Positions 17,032 to 25,386 of a stretch of DNA of 64,000 nt are shown one piece after another. The stretch covers positions 4,898,001 to 4,962,000 of the forward strand of contig NZ_CP109592.1 in NCBI RefSeq assembly GCF_036250675.1, in the 5' to 3' direction. The DNA comes from Streptomyces sp. NBC_01689. GTDB lineage: Bacteria > Actinomycetota > Actinomycetes > Streptomycetales > Streptomycetaceae. Below the pieces are notes generated by a model, which saw only the letters and a list, made by a program, of their open reading frames with translations, did no database searches and had not been told where the DNA came from. The first letter of the stretch is position 1, and each line of letters opens with the position of its first letter. Both the position numbers and the translations under genes were made by a program.

Positions 17032-17487
17032 ATGGCTCACGCGGCACCTTCCTCATCGGCGCCCGGGACACGGCACACGGCACGGGCGCCACAGCCGTCG
17101 GACGTCTTCGACGCGCGCATCCACGCCGTCGCGCTGTGGGCGGTACCCGTGCTCGGCGGGCTCGTCTACGGGTTCTGGGCGGCGGCCATCAACCGCGGTG
17201 GCGGGCCCATCACGGGCTGGAACATCCTGTTCGGATTCGTGTGCGCGATCGTGTTCGCCGTGGCCTGCGTCGGTGTCCTGCTGGTGGCTCCGCTGCTGCG
17301 GCGCGAACTGCACGCGGTGCTCTGGGCCGTCTTCGCCGGCCTCGCCTTCGGCTTCATCTACAGCCAGGCCGACCACAGTGTCTGGCGGTCCACGATGATG
17401 TCGCTGGGGGTCGCCTTCGGCGTGTTCGTCGTGAACTTCTACCGCTACTACACCCACGAGGACGCGGCCGGTCACCAGCTGGGCTGA
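17032..17487 (+). CDS. small four-helix membrane protein
   Basis: A 151-residue protein starting at the ATG at 17032 with purine-rich GAGGAGAGAGGAG upstream. A Ser/Pro-rich cytoplasmic N terminus of about 40 residues is followed by four predicted transmembrane helices (about residues 42-62, 68-95, 100-118 and 125-143) and a short polar tail. No motif of a transporter or enzyme is visible. It is divergent from the NAD(P)-binding gene and followed by a strong hairpin. Function unknown. Confidence 0.85.
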   Translation: MAHAAPSSSAPGTRHTARAPQPSDVFDARIHAVALWAVPVLGGLVYGFWAAAINRGGGPITGWNILFGFVCAIVFAVACVGVLLVAPLLRRELHAVLWAVFAGLAFGFIYSQADHSVWRSTMMSLGVAFGVFVVNFYRYYTHEDAAGHQLG

Positions 17488-17535
17488 CGCCCCTCCCGCG
17501 CCGTCCGCGGCGCACGGCACCCGGCCCGTACGACA

Positions 17536-17593
17536 CACGAGACCCCGGCCCGCATGTGGTGCACGAGATCCCGGCGGCCGCCGGGGTCTCGTG
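17536..17593 (+). terminator. hairpin terminator
   Basis: Fourteen-base arms CACGAGACCCCGGC (17536-17549) and GCCGGGGTCTCGTG (17580-17593); the 30-base loop holds a partial copy of the arm (GCACGAGATCCCGGC). Confidence 0.7.
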
Positions 17594-17803
17594 CACCTCC
17601 CTCACTCACCTACCTCCTGGGACGCCGGCCCCAGGAGCCGCGGGGCGTGATGGTCACGCCGGTTCTTCCAGGTTCGCCGGTTCTTCCAGGTTCCAGGAAA
17701 CACCCGTTCGGGTGAGCCCTCCACCGGAGCGGACGGAACCCCGGGACGCCCGGGGGTTCCCCGGGGGGGGGGCACGGGCCCCGGCCCCCGTTCGGCTTGT
17801 CAC
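17594..17803. other. intergenic hairpins and a ten-G tract
   Basis: No gene seen. It holds a TTCTTCCAGGTTC direct repeat (about 17661-17694), a CACCCG-TT-CGGGTG stem (17701-17714), an imperfect GGAACCCC/GGGGGTTCC stem (17735-17760) and a run of ten G (17763-17772). Confidence 0.6.
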
Positions 17804-18763
17804 GTGCGCCCATCTGCAGTCACACCGCTCGCGCCCGGGCTCGCCGGGGCTTTGCCTGAGAGGGTGTCCCCCCGTGCCCGGAGCGTCCTGTCGGCCGTTC
17901 TGATCGTCCTCGCGTGCCTGCTCGCGCCGCTCGGCGCGCTGTCGGGCTGGGCGATGTACGGCATCGGCGACAGCGGGCGCTACGAGGCCACGGTGGCGCC
18001 GCTCGCCTCGGACTCGGACGTGCGGGAGGCGATCGCCTCGGCGGTCACGGACGGCATCCTGCGCGAGGTCCACGTGGGCGCACCGCTCCAGAAGCCGGTG
18101 AACCACTTCGTGCGGGACGCGGTGCGCTCCTTCACCCACACCCCGGCGTTCCGCGCGGCGTGGCAGGCGGCGAACCGGGCCGCGCACGACGCCGTGATGC
18201 GGGCGCTGCACAGCGACCGCGAGGAGGCCGTGACCATCGACCTCGCGCCGGTCGCGCAGCGGGTCAAGAGCCAGCTGACGGTCGAGCACATGCCGTTGGC
18301 CAACCGGATCCCCGTCGAGCACACCGAGATCACGGTGCTGCCGTCCGAGGACCTGAACCAGCTCCGGAAAGGGTTCCACGTGCTTGAATTCGCCGGCTTC
18401 TGGCTGCCGGCCGCGGCAGCCGTCCTCGCCGTGACGGGCATCCTGGTCGCGGTGTGCCGCAGACGGGCGGTGCTGGCCACCGGGCTCGGGACCGCGCTGG
18501 GCGCCGCGCTGCTCGGCGTGGCGATCGCCGTGGGCCGCCGGCTGACCCTCGCCGACCTGCCGGCCGACGTGTCCCCGAGCGCGGCGGGCGCGGTCTACGA
18601 CGCCCTCACCGGCACCCTCCGCCTCGTCTCCTGGCTGCTGCTCGGCCTGGGGGTCGCGGTGGCCTCGGCCGCGCTGCTCACGGCCGCGTACGGGCGACGC
18701 CGGCGAGCGTCCGCAGCGCCCGCGCAAGCTCCGGCGGACCAGCCGACGCAAGTCCGAGCCTGA
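17804..18763 (+). CDS. membrane protein of unknown function
   Basis: A protein of up to 319 residues. A first helix (about residues 26-52) is followed by a long exported helical domain of about 150 residues (REAIASAVTDGIL, VNHFVRDAVRSF), then three hydrophobic helices near the C terminus (about 196-215, 222-243 and 272-295) and a basic Ala/Pro tail. The pattern of one helix, a large outer domain and a C-terminal helix bundle is typical of uncharacterised Streptomyces membrane proteins. The start is uncertain: GTG at 17804 gives the longest form, while GTG at 17864 begins just before the first helix. Its last 86 bases overlap the convergent MocR gene. Confidence 0.75.
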   Translation: MRPSAVTPLAPGLAGALPERVSPRARSVLSAVLIVLACLLAPLGALSGWAMYGIGDSGRYEATVAPLASDSDVREAIASAVTDGILREVHVGAPLQKPVNHFVRDAVRSFTHTPAFRAAWQAANRAAHDAVMRALHSDREEAVTIDLAPVAQRVKSQLTVEHMPLANRIPVEHTEITVLPSEDLNQLRKGFHVLEFAGFWLPAAAAVLAVTGILVAVCRRRAVLATGLGTALGAALLGVAIAVGRRLTLADLPADVSPSAAGAVYDALTGTLRLVSWLLLGLGVAVASAALLTAAYGRRRRASAAPAQAPADQPTQVRA

Positions 18764-20045
18764 CCGCGTCGGGCACGCCGCTCCCGGCCGCGAACGCGGA
18801 GCCCGGGGTGACGGCGATCCCGTGCGCCGCTGCCGCCGCCGTGAAGGTGTCGGCGCGCCACGGCGGGGGCAGCTCCCACCAGGCGAAGTACGAGTGCGGG
18901 TCGGCCCGTACGGAGAACCCGGCGAGATGCCGGGCGACGAGCCGCTGCCGGGCCGCCGCGTCGGCGCGCTTGGCGGTGACCAGCCGCCCCACCGTCCCGT
19001 CGGCGATCCAGCGGACCGCGGCCTCCAGCGCGAAGCGCCCCGCCGTCCACGCCCCGGAGCGAAGGGCCTCCCCGACGGCCTCGACCCGCTCCGGCGGGAC
19101 CACGAGCACGCCCACCGTCAGTCCGGGCGCGACGCGCTTGGAGAGCCCGTCGACGACATGGGTGCGCTCCGGGGCGTACGCGGCCAGGGGCGCCGGGCCC
19201 CGCCGGCCGTCCTGGAGGAAGGACCAGATCCGGTCCTCGACGAGGGGGAGGTCCGCGTCCCTGGCGGCGGCGGCCAGCTCCCTGCGGCGGGTGTCGCCCG
19301 CCGTCGCCGACGTCGGGTTGTGCAGGGTCGGCTGGACGTACACGGCGGCGAGCGGCGCCGAGCGGTGCGCCGCGGTGACCGCCTCCGGACGCAGCCCCTG
19401 TTCGTCCGTCGCCAGCGGGACCGGCGTGATGCCCAGCCGTGTCGCGATCTCCTTGACCAGCGGATACGTCAGTGACTCGACACCGACGCGGCCGCCCGGC
19501 CGGACGAGGGAGGCGAGTGCGGCGGCGACGGCCTGGCGCGCGTTGCCCGCGAACGCCAGCCGGTCCGGGGCGGGCCGCCAGCCCGGGGTGGCGAGCAGGG
19601 CGGCGAAGGCCTCGCGGGCCGCGGGCGTGCCGGTGGCGGGCGCCGTGCGCAGCGCGTCCGTGAGCAGGTCCGGGCGCGCCAGCGTGGCGAGGGCGGGAGC
19701 GAGCAGCTCCGACTGCCCCGGGACGACCGGGTAGTTCAGCTCCATGTTGACGACAGCGCCGGACGGGGAGCCGAACGGGCCCGGTCCGCCCGGGAGTTCC
19801 GGGGGCGGTTCGGCGAGGGCGCGGCCCGAGGGGACCGGGGCCGCCCGGACGAACGTGCCGCGGCCGACCTCGCCGACCACCAGCCCGCGCCGCACCAGTT
19901 CGGCGTAGACACGTCCGGCGGTCGACCCGGCGATACCGCGCCGCCGCGCGAACACCCTCTGCGGAGGCAGCTGTTCACCGGACCTGAGCCGCCCGGCGGC
20001 GATGTCCTCGGCCAGCCGGTCGGCGATGCGCCGGTAGTCCTCCAC
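18678..20045 (-). CDS. MocR-type GntR/aminotransferase regulator
   Basis: A 455-residue fusion of a GntR winged helix (about residues 5-70; LPPQRVFARRRGIAGSTAGRVYAEL) and a fold-type I aminotransferase domain (about 110-450). The PLP-binding lysine is in HVVDGLSKRVAPGL and the cofactor-contact asparagine in QPTLHNPTS. MocR proteins use PLP or an adduct as effector and commonly regulate vitamin B6, GABA or amino-acid genes. The GTG at 20045 is chosen because AGGAGG lies seven bases upstream. The divergent neighbour is an alpha/beta hydrolase; a direct repeat in the shared intergenic region is the expected kind of operator, so this regulator probably controls that gene and itself. The ligand is unknown. 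Confidence 0.93.
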   Translation of the reverse strand: MEDYRRIADRLAEDIAAGRLRSGEQLPPQRVFARRRGIAGSTAGRVYAELVRRGLVVGEVGRGTFVRAAPVPSGRALAEPPPELPGGPGPFGSPSGAVVNMELNYPVVPGQSELLAPALATLARPDLLTDALRTAPATGTPAAREAFAALLATPGWRPAPDRLAFAGNARQAVAAALASLVRPGGRVGVESLTYPLVKEIATRLGITPVPLATDEQGLRPEAVTAAHRSAPLAAVYVQPTLHNPTSATAGDTRRRELAAAARDADLPLVEDRIWSFLQDGRRGPAPLAAYAPERTHVVDGLSKRVAPGLTVGVLVVPPERVEAVGEALRSGAWTAGRFALEAAVRWIADGTVGRLVTAKRADAAARQRLVARHLAGFSVRADPHSYFAWWELPPPWRADTFTAAAAAHGIAVTPGSAFAAGSGVPDAVRLGLASAGPPELARALRTLAGVARTRP

Positions 20046-20060
20046 GCGACACCTCCTCAC

Positions 20061-20120
20061 ATTGCACCGAGAGCAAAGATTTTATTGCACCGAGCAGTTG
20101 GCCGGTCCTAGGGTCGGCAC
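20061..20120. promoter_or_regulatory. MocR direct-repeat operator and leaderless promoter
   Basis: ATTGCACCGAG occurs at 20061-20071 and 20084-20094 (23 bases apart). On the plus strand the second copy contains the -35 hexamer TTGCAC (20085-20090); TAGGGT at 20109-20114 is the -10, followed by six bases and the ATG at 20121. Binding to both copies would cover the -35 region. Confidence 0.7.
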
Positions 20121-20936
20121 ATGGCACCCTTCCTCGCATACGAGGACAAAGGGGATGTCGCCGCGTCGGCGCTACCCCTCGTCCTGATCCACGGCCACCC
20201 CTTCGACCGCACCATGTGGGCTCCCCAGATCGCCGCCTTCTCGGCCGGCCGCCGGGTGATCGCACCCGATCTGCGCGGCTACGGCGCCTCGCCGGTGGTC
20301 CCGGGCGTCACCCTCCTGTCCGCCTTCGCCGAGGACGTCGTGGCACTCCTCGACGACCTCGGCGTCACCACGTGCGTCCTCGCCGGGCTCTCCATGGGCG
20401 GCCAGATCGCCATGGAGTGCTACCGGCTGTTCCCGGAGCGGATCCGCGCGCTGGTGCTGGCCGACACCTTCCCGGCGGCGGAGACTCCGAAGGGCCGGCG
20501 GTCCCGGGCCGCGACGGCGGACCGGCTGCTGCGCGAGGGCATGGCGGGATACGCCGACGAGGTGCTGCACCGGATGGTCGCCCCGTACGCCGACGCGCGC
20601 GTCGCGGACCGGGTGCACCGGATGATGACCGGCACGCCGGCCGAGGGCGCCGCGGCGGCCCTGCGCGGGCGGGCGCTCCGCCCCGACTACCGTGACCTGC
20701 TGACCCGGGTCGGCGTCCCGGCACTCGTCGTGGTCGGCGCGGACGACACGTTCACCCCGGTCCACGACGCGGAGGCGATGCACGCGGCACTGCCCGATTC
20801 CACGCTGCGCGTGATCGCCTCGGCCGCCCACCTGCCGAACCTGGAACGCCCCGAGGAGTTCAACGAGGCACTGGCCGCCTTCCTCGCCCGCCTCGACGCC
20901 TCCACCCCGGTCCCCTCCGGGGCACAGGGGACATGA
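20121..20936 (+). CDS. alpha/beta hydrolase
   Basis: A 271-residue serine hydrolase of the classic alpha/beta fold. The nucleophile elbow GLSMGG puts the catalytic serine at S91; the acid is in the GADDTFT segment (D208 or D209) and the histidine is H237 in AAHLPN. The oxyanion motif IHGHPFDR follows the first strand. The overall pattern is that of 3-oxoadipate enol-lactonases, but these motifs do not fix the substrate. The mRNA appears leaderless: TAGGGT lies six bases before the ATG. It is divergent from the MocR regulator, which likely controls it through a direct repeat overlapping its -35 box. Confidence 0.93.
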   Translation: MAPFLAYEDKGDVAASALPLVLIHGHPFDRTMWAPQIAAFSAGRRVIAPDLRGYGASPVVPGVTLLSAFAEDVVALLDDLGVTTCVLAGLSMGGQIAMECYRLFPERIRALVLADTFPAAETPKGRRSRAATADRLLREGMAGYADEVLHRMVAPYADARVADRVHRMMTGTPAEGAAAALRGRALRPDYRDLLTRVGVPALVVVGADDTFTPVHDAEAMHAALPDSTLRVIASAAHLPNLERPEEFNEALAAFLARLDASTPVPSGAQGT

Positions 20937-21074
20937 CACCCGCGCACCGGCCGCCCTCCGGCCCGCACGGCCCTCCGGTCTCGCCGCCCGCCGGCCCGTA
21001 CCCGTCCGCGCGGGCGCCCGGCCGCGGGCCCGCGGACCTGGGGGGCGGGTCCGGGGACGGCTCCGTGAAACGGT

Positions 21075-21086
21075 CATAATGGGCTC
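21075..21086 (+). promoter_or_regulatory. leaderless -10 box
   Basis: CATAAT at 21075-21080, six bases, then ATG at 21087; no ribosome-binding site. Confidence 0.55.
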
Positions 21087-23033
21087 ATGCCCCGCCAGTT
21101 GCCCAGTGTGCTCACCCCGCCCGACTGGCTGGCCAGGAACCTCCGCCCGCAGCACGACCCCGTCTCCCGCGCGGCCGTCGTCCGCGCCGCGGTGGCGATG
21201 TCCCTGCCGCTGGCGATCGGACTGGCCGTGGGCCGGCCCGAATACGGCGCGCTCGCCTCCATGGGCGCCCTGTCCGGCGTCATCGGTGACACCGCCGACG
21301 CGTACCGCATGCGCATCCTCACCATCGCCGTCCCGCAGCTCTTCGGCGCGGCCGGCGTCACCGTCGGCGCGGTCGCCTTCGGCCACGGCTGGACCACCGT
21401 CGTCGCGGTCACCGCCGTCGCCCTCGTCTCCGGGATGTTGTCGACGATCGGCGCCGTCGCCTCCGTGTCCGGACTGCTGCTCCTCCTCAACTGCGTGATC
21501 GGCGCCGGACTCCCGCTGCCGGGCGCGTGGTGGCTCGCGCCCCTCCTGATGTCCGGCGGCGGCCTGCTGGTCCTCGCGCTCGCCCTGCTCGCGTGGCCGC
21601 TGCGCTCGGGAGTGCCCGAACGGATCGCCGTCGCGCAGGCCTACCGGGCGGCCGCCGACCTGCTCGCCGCGAGCGGCACCGACGCGTACGACGACCGCCG
21701 CCACGCCGTCACCCGGTCCCTGAACCAGGCCTACGACCTCGTCCTCGCCCGGCGCGCCCGCCACCACGGCCGCAACCCGGACCTCGCCCGGCTGCTGGCC
21801 CAGCTGAACGCCGTCACCCCCGTCGTGGAGAGCGCCCCGGCCGCCCACCAGTACGGCCGGCAGCACCGCGAGCCGCTGCCCCCCGAGGTGCCCGCGGCCG
21901 TACGCCGCCTCGCGGACGCCGTCGAGGCCGGGGACACCGGCCCGGCCGACCTCCGGCTCCCCGTCCCGACCCACGAGACCGCGCGCGCCGTCGACCACGC
22001 GCTCGCCCACGCCGCCGGCGTCGTCACCGGCCGGGGCGCCGACACCCGCGGCGCCGACGACCCGGTCGGCAGGCCGGCCGGCCTCGGCGTCCGCGCCGCG
22101 CGCTCCGCCCGCGACGTCCTGCTGTCCGCCGGGTCCTGGCGCTACGGACTGCGGCTCGCCGTCTGCATCGGCCTCGCGCAAGCCCTGGTCTCCCTCGTGC
22201 CGGTGGCCCGCTCGTACTGGGTCGCCCTCACCATCACCTTCGTGATGAAGCCCGACTTCGGATCGGTCTTCTCCCGCGCGCTGATGCGCGCGCTCGGAAC
22301 GGTGGCGGGACTCCTCGTCGCGGCCGTCGTGCTCGCCGCCGTGCCGCTCGGCCGGTGGGACGTGGCGGCCATATTCGTCCTCGCGCCCCTCATCCCGGTC
22401 CTCGGCGCACGCGGCTACGGCCACCAGACCGCCGCCGTCACACCGGTGATCCTGCTCCTGTCCGACGTCCTCAACCACCAGGGCACCGCCCTGCTCGTCC
22501 CCCGGCTCGTCGACTCCCTGATGGGATGCGCGATCGCGCTCGTCGCCGGATATCTGCTGTGGCCGGAGAGCTGGCACACCCGGGTCGGCGACCGGCTCGC
22601 CGACACGGTCGCGGACACCGCCCGCTACGTCGAGTACGCCTCCCGGGAGGACGCCGGCACCGGCGAACGCGCCCGTATGCGGCGCCGGCTCCACCGCGAC
22701 CTGTCCGGCATCCGCACCGAGTTCCAGCGGGCCCTGAGCGAACCCCCGCCCAACGGCCGGCGCGCCGCCGCCTGGCTCCCGCTCGTCGTCGCCGTCGAGC
22801 GGATCGTCGACGCGACCACCGCGGCCGGCGTACGGGTCCGGCACGGGGCCCCGCGCCCGTCGGCCGCCGAGTTCGCGCAGGTGGTCCTGCAACTGCGGGA
22901 ACTGTCCGAGGGGCTGCGCGAGACGGACGTGCTCGTCGCCGTCCGCACGGATCTCACCGGCCCGGCCGGCAGTGTGCTCGAACCCCTCCGGCAGGAGGTC
23001 GCCGCGGCCCGCGCGATCGCGTCGCCGCACTGA
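21087..23033 (+). CDS. FUSC-family membrane protein
   Basis: A 648-residue protein of the fusaric-acid-resistance/aromatic-acid-exporter superfamily. It has two hydrophobic blocks of several helices each (about residues 30-175 and 350-500) separated by a cytoplasmic helical region, and ends with a cytoplasmic helical domain (about 505-645). This internal duplication is typical of YccS/FUSC proteins. The segment SYWVALTITFVMKPDFGSVF in the second block is the family hallmark (PDFGxxFxRALxRxxGT). The substrate cannot be read; exported aromatic acids or amphipathic compounds are the usual guess. The start ATG lies six bases after a CATAAT box. It converges on snapalysin across a strong hairpin. 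Confidence 0.92.
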   Translation: MPRQLPSVLTPPDWLARNLRPQHDPVSRAAVVRAAVAMSLPLAIGLAVGRPEYGALASMGALSGVIGDTADAYRMRILTIAVPQLFGAAGVTVGAVAFGHGWTTVVAVTAVALVSGMLSTIGAVASVSGLLLLLNCVIGAGLPLPGAWWLAPLLMSGGGLLVLALALLAWPLRSGVPERIAVAQAYRAAADLLAASGTDAYDDRRHAVTRSLNQAYDLVLARRARHHGRNPDLARLLAQLNAVTPVVESAPAAHQYGRQHREPLPPEVPAAVRRLADAVEAGDTGPADLRLPVPTHETARAVDHALAHAAGVVTGRGADTRGADDPVGRPAGLGVRAARSARDVLLSAGSWRYGLRLAVCIGLAQALVSLVPVARSYWVALTITFVMKPDFGSVFSRALMRALGTVAGLLVAAVVLAAVPLGRWDVAAIFVLAPLIPVLGARGYGHQTAAVTPVILLLSDVLNHQGTALLVPRLVDSLMGCAIALVAGYLLWPESWHTRVGDRLADTVADTARYVEYASREDAGTGERARMRRRLHRDLSGIRTEFQRALSEPPPNGRRAAAWLPLVVAVERIVDATTAAGVRVRHGAPRPSAAEFAQVVLQLRELSEGLRETDVLVAVRTDLTGPAGSVLEPLRQEVAAARAIASPH

Positions 23034-23153
23034 GCGCGGCCGCACTGAGCGCCGGCCGCGGAGCCGAACCGGGAGGCGGCACCCGGGAAGCGGGCCGGAC
23101 TCCGGGACGGGCGGCCGGGACCGGCGGCCGGGACCGTCCCGGGAAGAACGGCG

Positions 23154-23186
23154 GTGCGGGCCGCCCGTGCAGGGGGCGGCCCGCAC
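23154..23186. terminator. bidirectional terminator
   Basis: Perfect 13-base arms GTGCGGGCCGCCC and GGGCGGCCCGCAC with a 7-base loop, between convergent genes ending at 23033 and 23241. Confidence 0.75.
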
Positions 23187-23240
23187 CCGTGGGGGGTGGG
23201 GCTGGTGCCGGTCGTGGGGGGACGGGCAGGACTGGTGGGA

Positions 23241-23951
23241 CTAGCGGGCGTTCGCCTTGGCCAGGGCCTTGTCCAGCGCCTGTGCGAAGCCGCCCGCCCA
23301 CAGCTGGTTGACCCGCGACCGCTCGGCCGCGTTGGGGTTCGCGTTGGTGCAGGAGGGACCGGGGCCGCCGCCCGACATCAGTTCGCTGCACGGGCCGGAG
23401 TAGTGGTCGGGCAGACCGAGGACATGGCCGGTCTCGTGAGCGGTGATGCGGATCGGGTTGTACTGCTCGCTCTGTGCGTAGTCCAGGAAGACGTACCCGC
23501 TGCCGTGGCCGTCCGTCGAGGCGTACGAGCCACGCGAGTCGTTGCCCTCGCGGTAGGTGAAGTCGGCACTCGACGCCGAACCCGACTGGAGCTTCACGTT
23601 CGCCACCGCGCCGTTCCATATCGCGGTGCTGCGGGCTATCTCGGTGCTGAAGGAGGGGGCGCGGGAGGCGTTGTAGATCACGGTGACGGCCGCGGCGCTG
23701 CTCGGGTTCGCGGCGCGCTTCTCGGCGACGGACCTGATGACCGCCGCGAAGAACGCCTGGTTGGCCTTGCTCTCCTCGGCGGACCCCGCGTAGCCGGCGT
23801 ATCCGGGGAGGGCGGAGTGTCCGGCGTGCACGGCGTCCTGCGCGGCAGCGGGAGCCGCCACGGCGGGGACCGTGCCGAACCCGGCGGCCGCGAGGCCCAG
23901 ACCGAGCGCCGCCGCGAGCAGGACCTTGGACCTGGGCGTGGGAAGTCCCAT
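23241..23951 (-). CDS. snpA: snapalysin, small secreted metalloprotease
   Basis: A 236-residue precursor of the M7 family, the small neutral zinc protease restricted to streptomycetes and relatives. A Sec signal peptide (about residues 1-33, cleavage near AVAAPA) and a propeptide to about residue 85 precede the mature enzyme. The extended zinc motif [13 protein letters not shown] gives ligands H172, H176 and D182 and catalytic E173; the aspartate as third ligand is diagnostic of M7. Two cysteines in the mature part (GPCSEL, PSCTNA) would pair. The gene is divergent from a LysR regulator, the classic snpA-snpR arrangement, with a perfect LysR box between them. Confidence 0.96.
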   Translation of the reverse strand: MGLPTPRSKVLLAAALGLGLAAAGFGTVPAVAAPAAAQDAVHAGHSALPGYAGYAGSAEESKANQAFFAAVIRSVAEKRAANPSSAAAVTVIYNASRAPSFSTEIARSTAIWNGAVANVKLQSGSASSADFTYREGNDSRGSYASTDGHGSGYVFLDYAQSEQYNPIRITAHETGHVLGLPDHYSGPCSELMSGGGPGPSCTNANPNAAERSRVNQLWAGGFAQALDKALAKANAR

Positions 23952-24031
23952 CGATGACTCCTTGTGTGGGGGAGTGAAGTCGTCACCGTGAGTCTCGGTG
24001 CCTGTGCGGCGGCTGTGATGATGGCAAGTGG

Positions 24032-24050
24032 CGATAGGCCAGGACTATCG
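24032..24050. promoter_or_regulatory. LysR box between snpA and its regulator
   Basis: CGATAG (24032-24037) and CTATCG (24045-24050) form a perfect inverted repeat around 7 bases and contain the T-N11-A core (T24035, A24047) of LysR-family binding sites. Confidence 0.75.
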
Positions 24051-24137
24051 GCTCGCGCGGGACTGTCCAACCCGCCCTCTCCGCAGGGGTTTTGGGCGTC
24101 TGGTGCAACCCCGGCTTCCGACTTAGGCTCCGCAGGC

Positions 24138-25079
24138 ATGGAGCTTGAGGTCAGGCACCTTCGCGCGCTGTGCGCCATCGCCGACACCGGCAGCCTGCAC
24201 CGTGCCGCGCGCCTGCTCGGCGTCGCCCAGCCCTCGTTGAGCACCCAGCTGCGCCGGATCGAACAGGAGCTGGGCGGCGAGCTGTTCCTCCGCGAACGGA
24301 CCGGCTGCCGGCCCACCCCGCTCGGGCGGATCGTGCTCGGGCGGGCCCGCCCGCTGGTGGCCGAAATGCGGTCCCTGGTCGCCGAGGCGCGGGCCGCCGC
24401 CGCGGACGGGCTCCAGCTGCGGATCGGCTCCACCGCGAGCCGCGCCCTCGCCGGCTGGCTGCGACGTCTGCGCGAACACGGCCAGGAACCCCTCCTGCAG
24501 ATGGACGTGTCCGCGAACTCGCTGCTCAACCTGGTCGCCGAGGGGCGGCTCGACGTCGCCTTCGTGCACGAGGTGGAGGGCTGCCCCCTGCGCATCCCGG
24601 ACGGACTGCGGCTGCGCATCCTGGTCGAGCGGGAACCCCAGTTCGTCTCCCTGCCCAACGACCACCCGGCCGCGGCGCGTCCCGTCGTCCACCTCTCCGA
24701 GCTGGCCCAGGACCGCTGGATGGTGGACCCCACGGTCGACGGCGAGTGGGACGCCGTGCACCGGATGCTGCGCTCCGCCGGACTCAACCCCCGGGTCCTG
24801 CACGGCGACTACCACACGGCGGCCTCCCTGGTCGCCACCGGCGAGGTCGTCACGGTCTGCCAGCCCACCCGCCAGTCCGGCCCCGAGACGGCGGTACGCC
24901 CCCTGCACGGCGACCCGCTCGGGGTACGGCTGCTGCTCGCGGCCCGTACGGAGGCGGAGCTGGACGGCGTCCATCCGGAACTCGCGGACGCCTACGAGGA
25001 GACGGCCCGGCAGGCGCCCGCCTACCGGGAGTGGCTGGAACACGGCGGTTCGGGGACACCGGTTCCCGCGCTCCCGTGA
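24138..25079 (+). CDS. snpR: LysR-family activator of snapalysin
   Basis: A 313-residue LysR-type regulator. The winged helix-turn-helix is at residues 1-60 (LHRAARLLGVAQPSLSTQLRRIEQELG), followed by a linker helix and a two-lobed effector-binding domain (about 90-295). The ATG at 24138 starts directly with the MELEVRHLRAL hallmark. Divergence from snpA, with a perfect LysR box in the 186-base gap, matches the known system in which SnpR activates snapalysin expression. The inducer is not known from sequence. A short hairpin follows the stop codon. The symbol is assigned from family plus context. Confidence 0.93.
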   Translation: MELEVRHLRALCAIADTGSLHRAARLLGVAQPSLSTQLRRIEQELGGELFLRERTGCRPTPLGRIVLGRARPLVAEMRSLVAEARAAAADGLQLRIGSTASRALAGWLRRLREHGQEPLLQMDVSANSLLNLVAEGRLDVAFVHEVEGCPLRIPDGLRLRILVEREPQFVSLPNDHPAAARPVVHLSELAQDRWMVDPTVDGEWDAVHRMLRSAGLNPRVLHGDYHTAASLVATGEVVTVCQPTRQSGPETAVRPLHGDPLGVRLLLAARTEAELDGVHPELADAYEETARQAPAYREWLEHGGSGTPVPALP

Positions 25080-25083
25080 ACGT

Positions 25084-25100
25084 CGGCCGGTCTCCGGCCG
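25084..25100 (+). terminator. short hairpin terminator
   Basis: CGGCCGG-TCT-CCGGCCG directly after the LysR stop codon; 7-base arms, no clear T-run. Confidence 0.45.
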
Positions 25101-25386
25101 GCTTCCTGTGTGAGGATGTGCGCGACGGCAGCAGTCTGCGGACTTTACTCTTCCGACATGATTCCTTGACCTGGGCTTGATGTCGGGGGGATGTGGGCGC
25201 CGGGGTGCGGCGATCCGCTGAACGTGCGGTGAACCCGTGGGAGCCGTAGGGGTCTTGATAACGCTCTTGACACCGCTACCTGCCGGTACCCGACCCTGCC
25301 CAAGATCGCCGACAGCGGCCGCTAACCTTACGTGTCCGTCCTGGCCAGGGATTGACGGGCTTCAACTCATGCGAAGGGTTGCGCAC
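25101..25386. other. promoter region of the vWA gene
   Basis: No gene seen. It is AT-richer than its surroundings and includes TTGACA at 25267-25272 with GACCCT 19 bases further on (25292-25297), a weak promoter candidate for the gene at 25387. GAAGGG precedes the start codon. Confidence 0.45.

Noticed and set aside
15134..17398. Plus-strand frame of over 700 codons
   Set aside because: Shadow of the SpoIIE phosphatase and NAD(P)-binding genes; no ribosome-binding site or domain.
20172..23186. Very long minus-strand frame (over 1000 codons)
   Set aside because: It is the complement of the hydrolase and FUSC genes in high-GC DNA; the product is Arg/Gly/Asp-rich with no domain.
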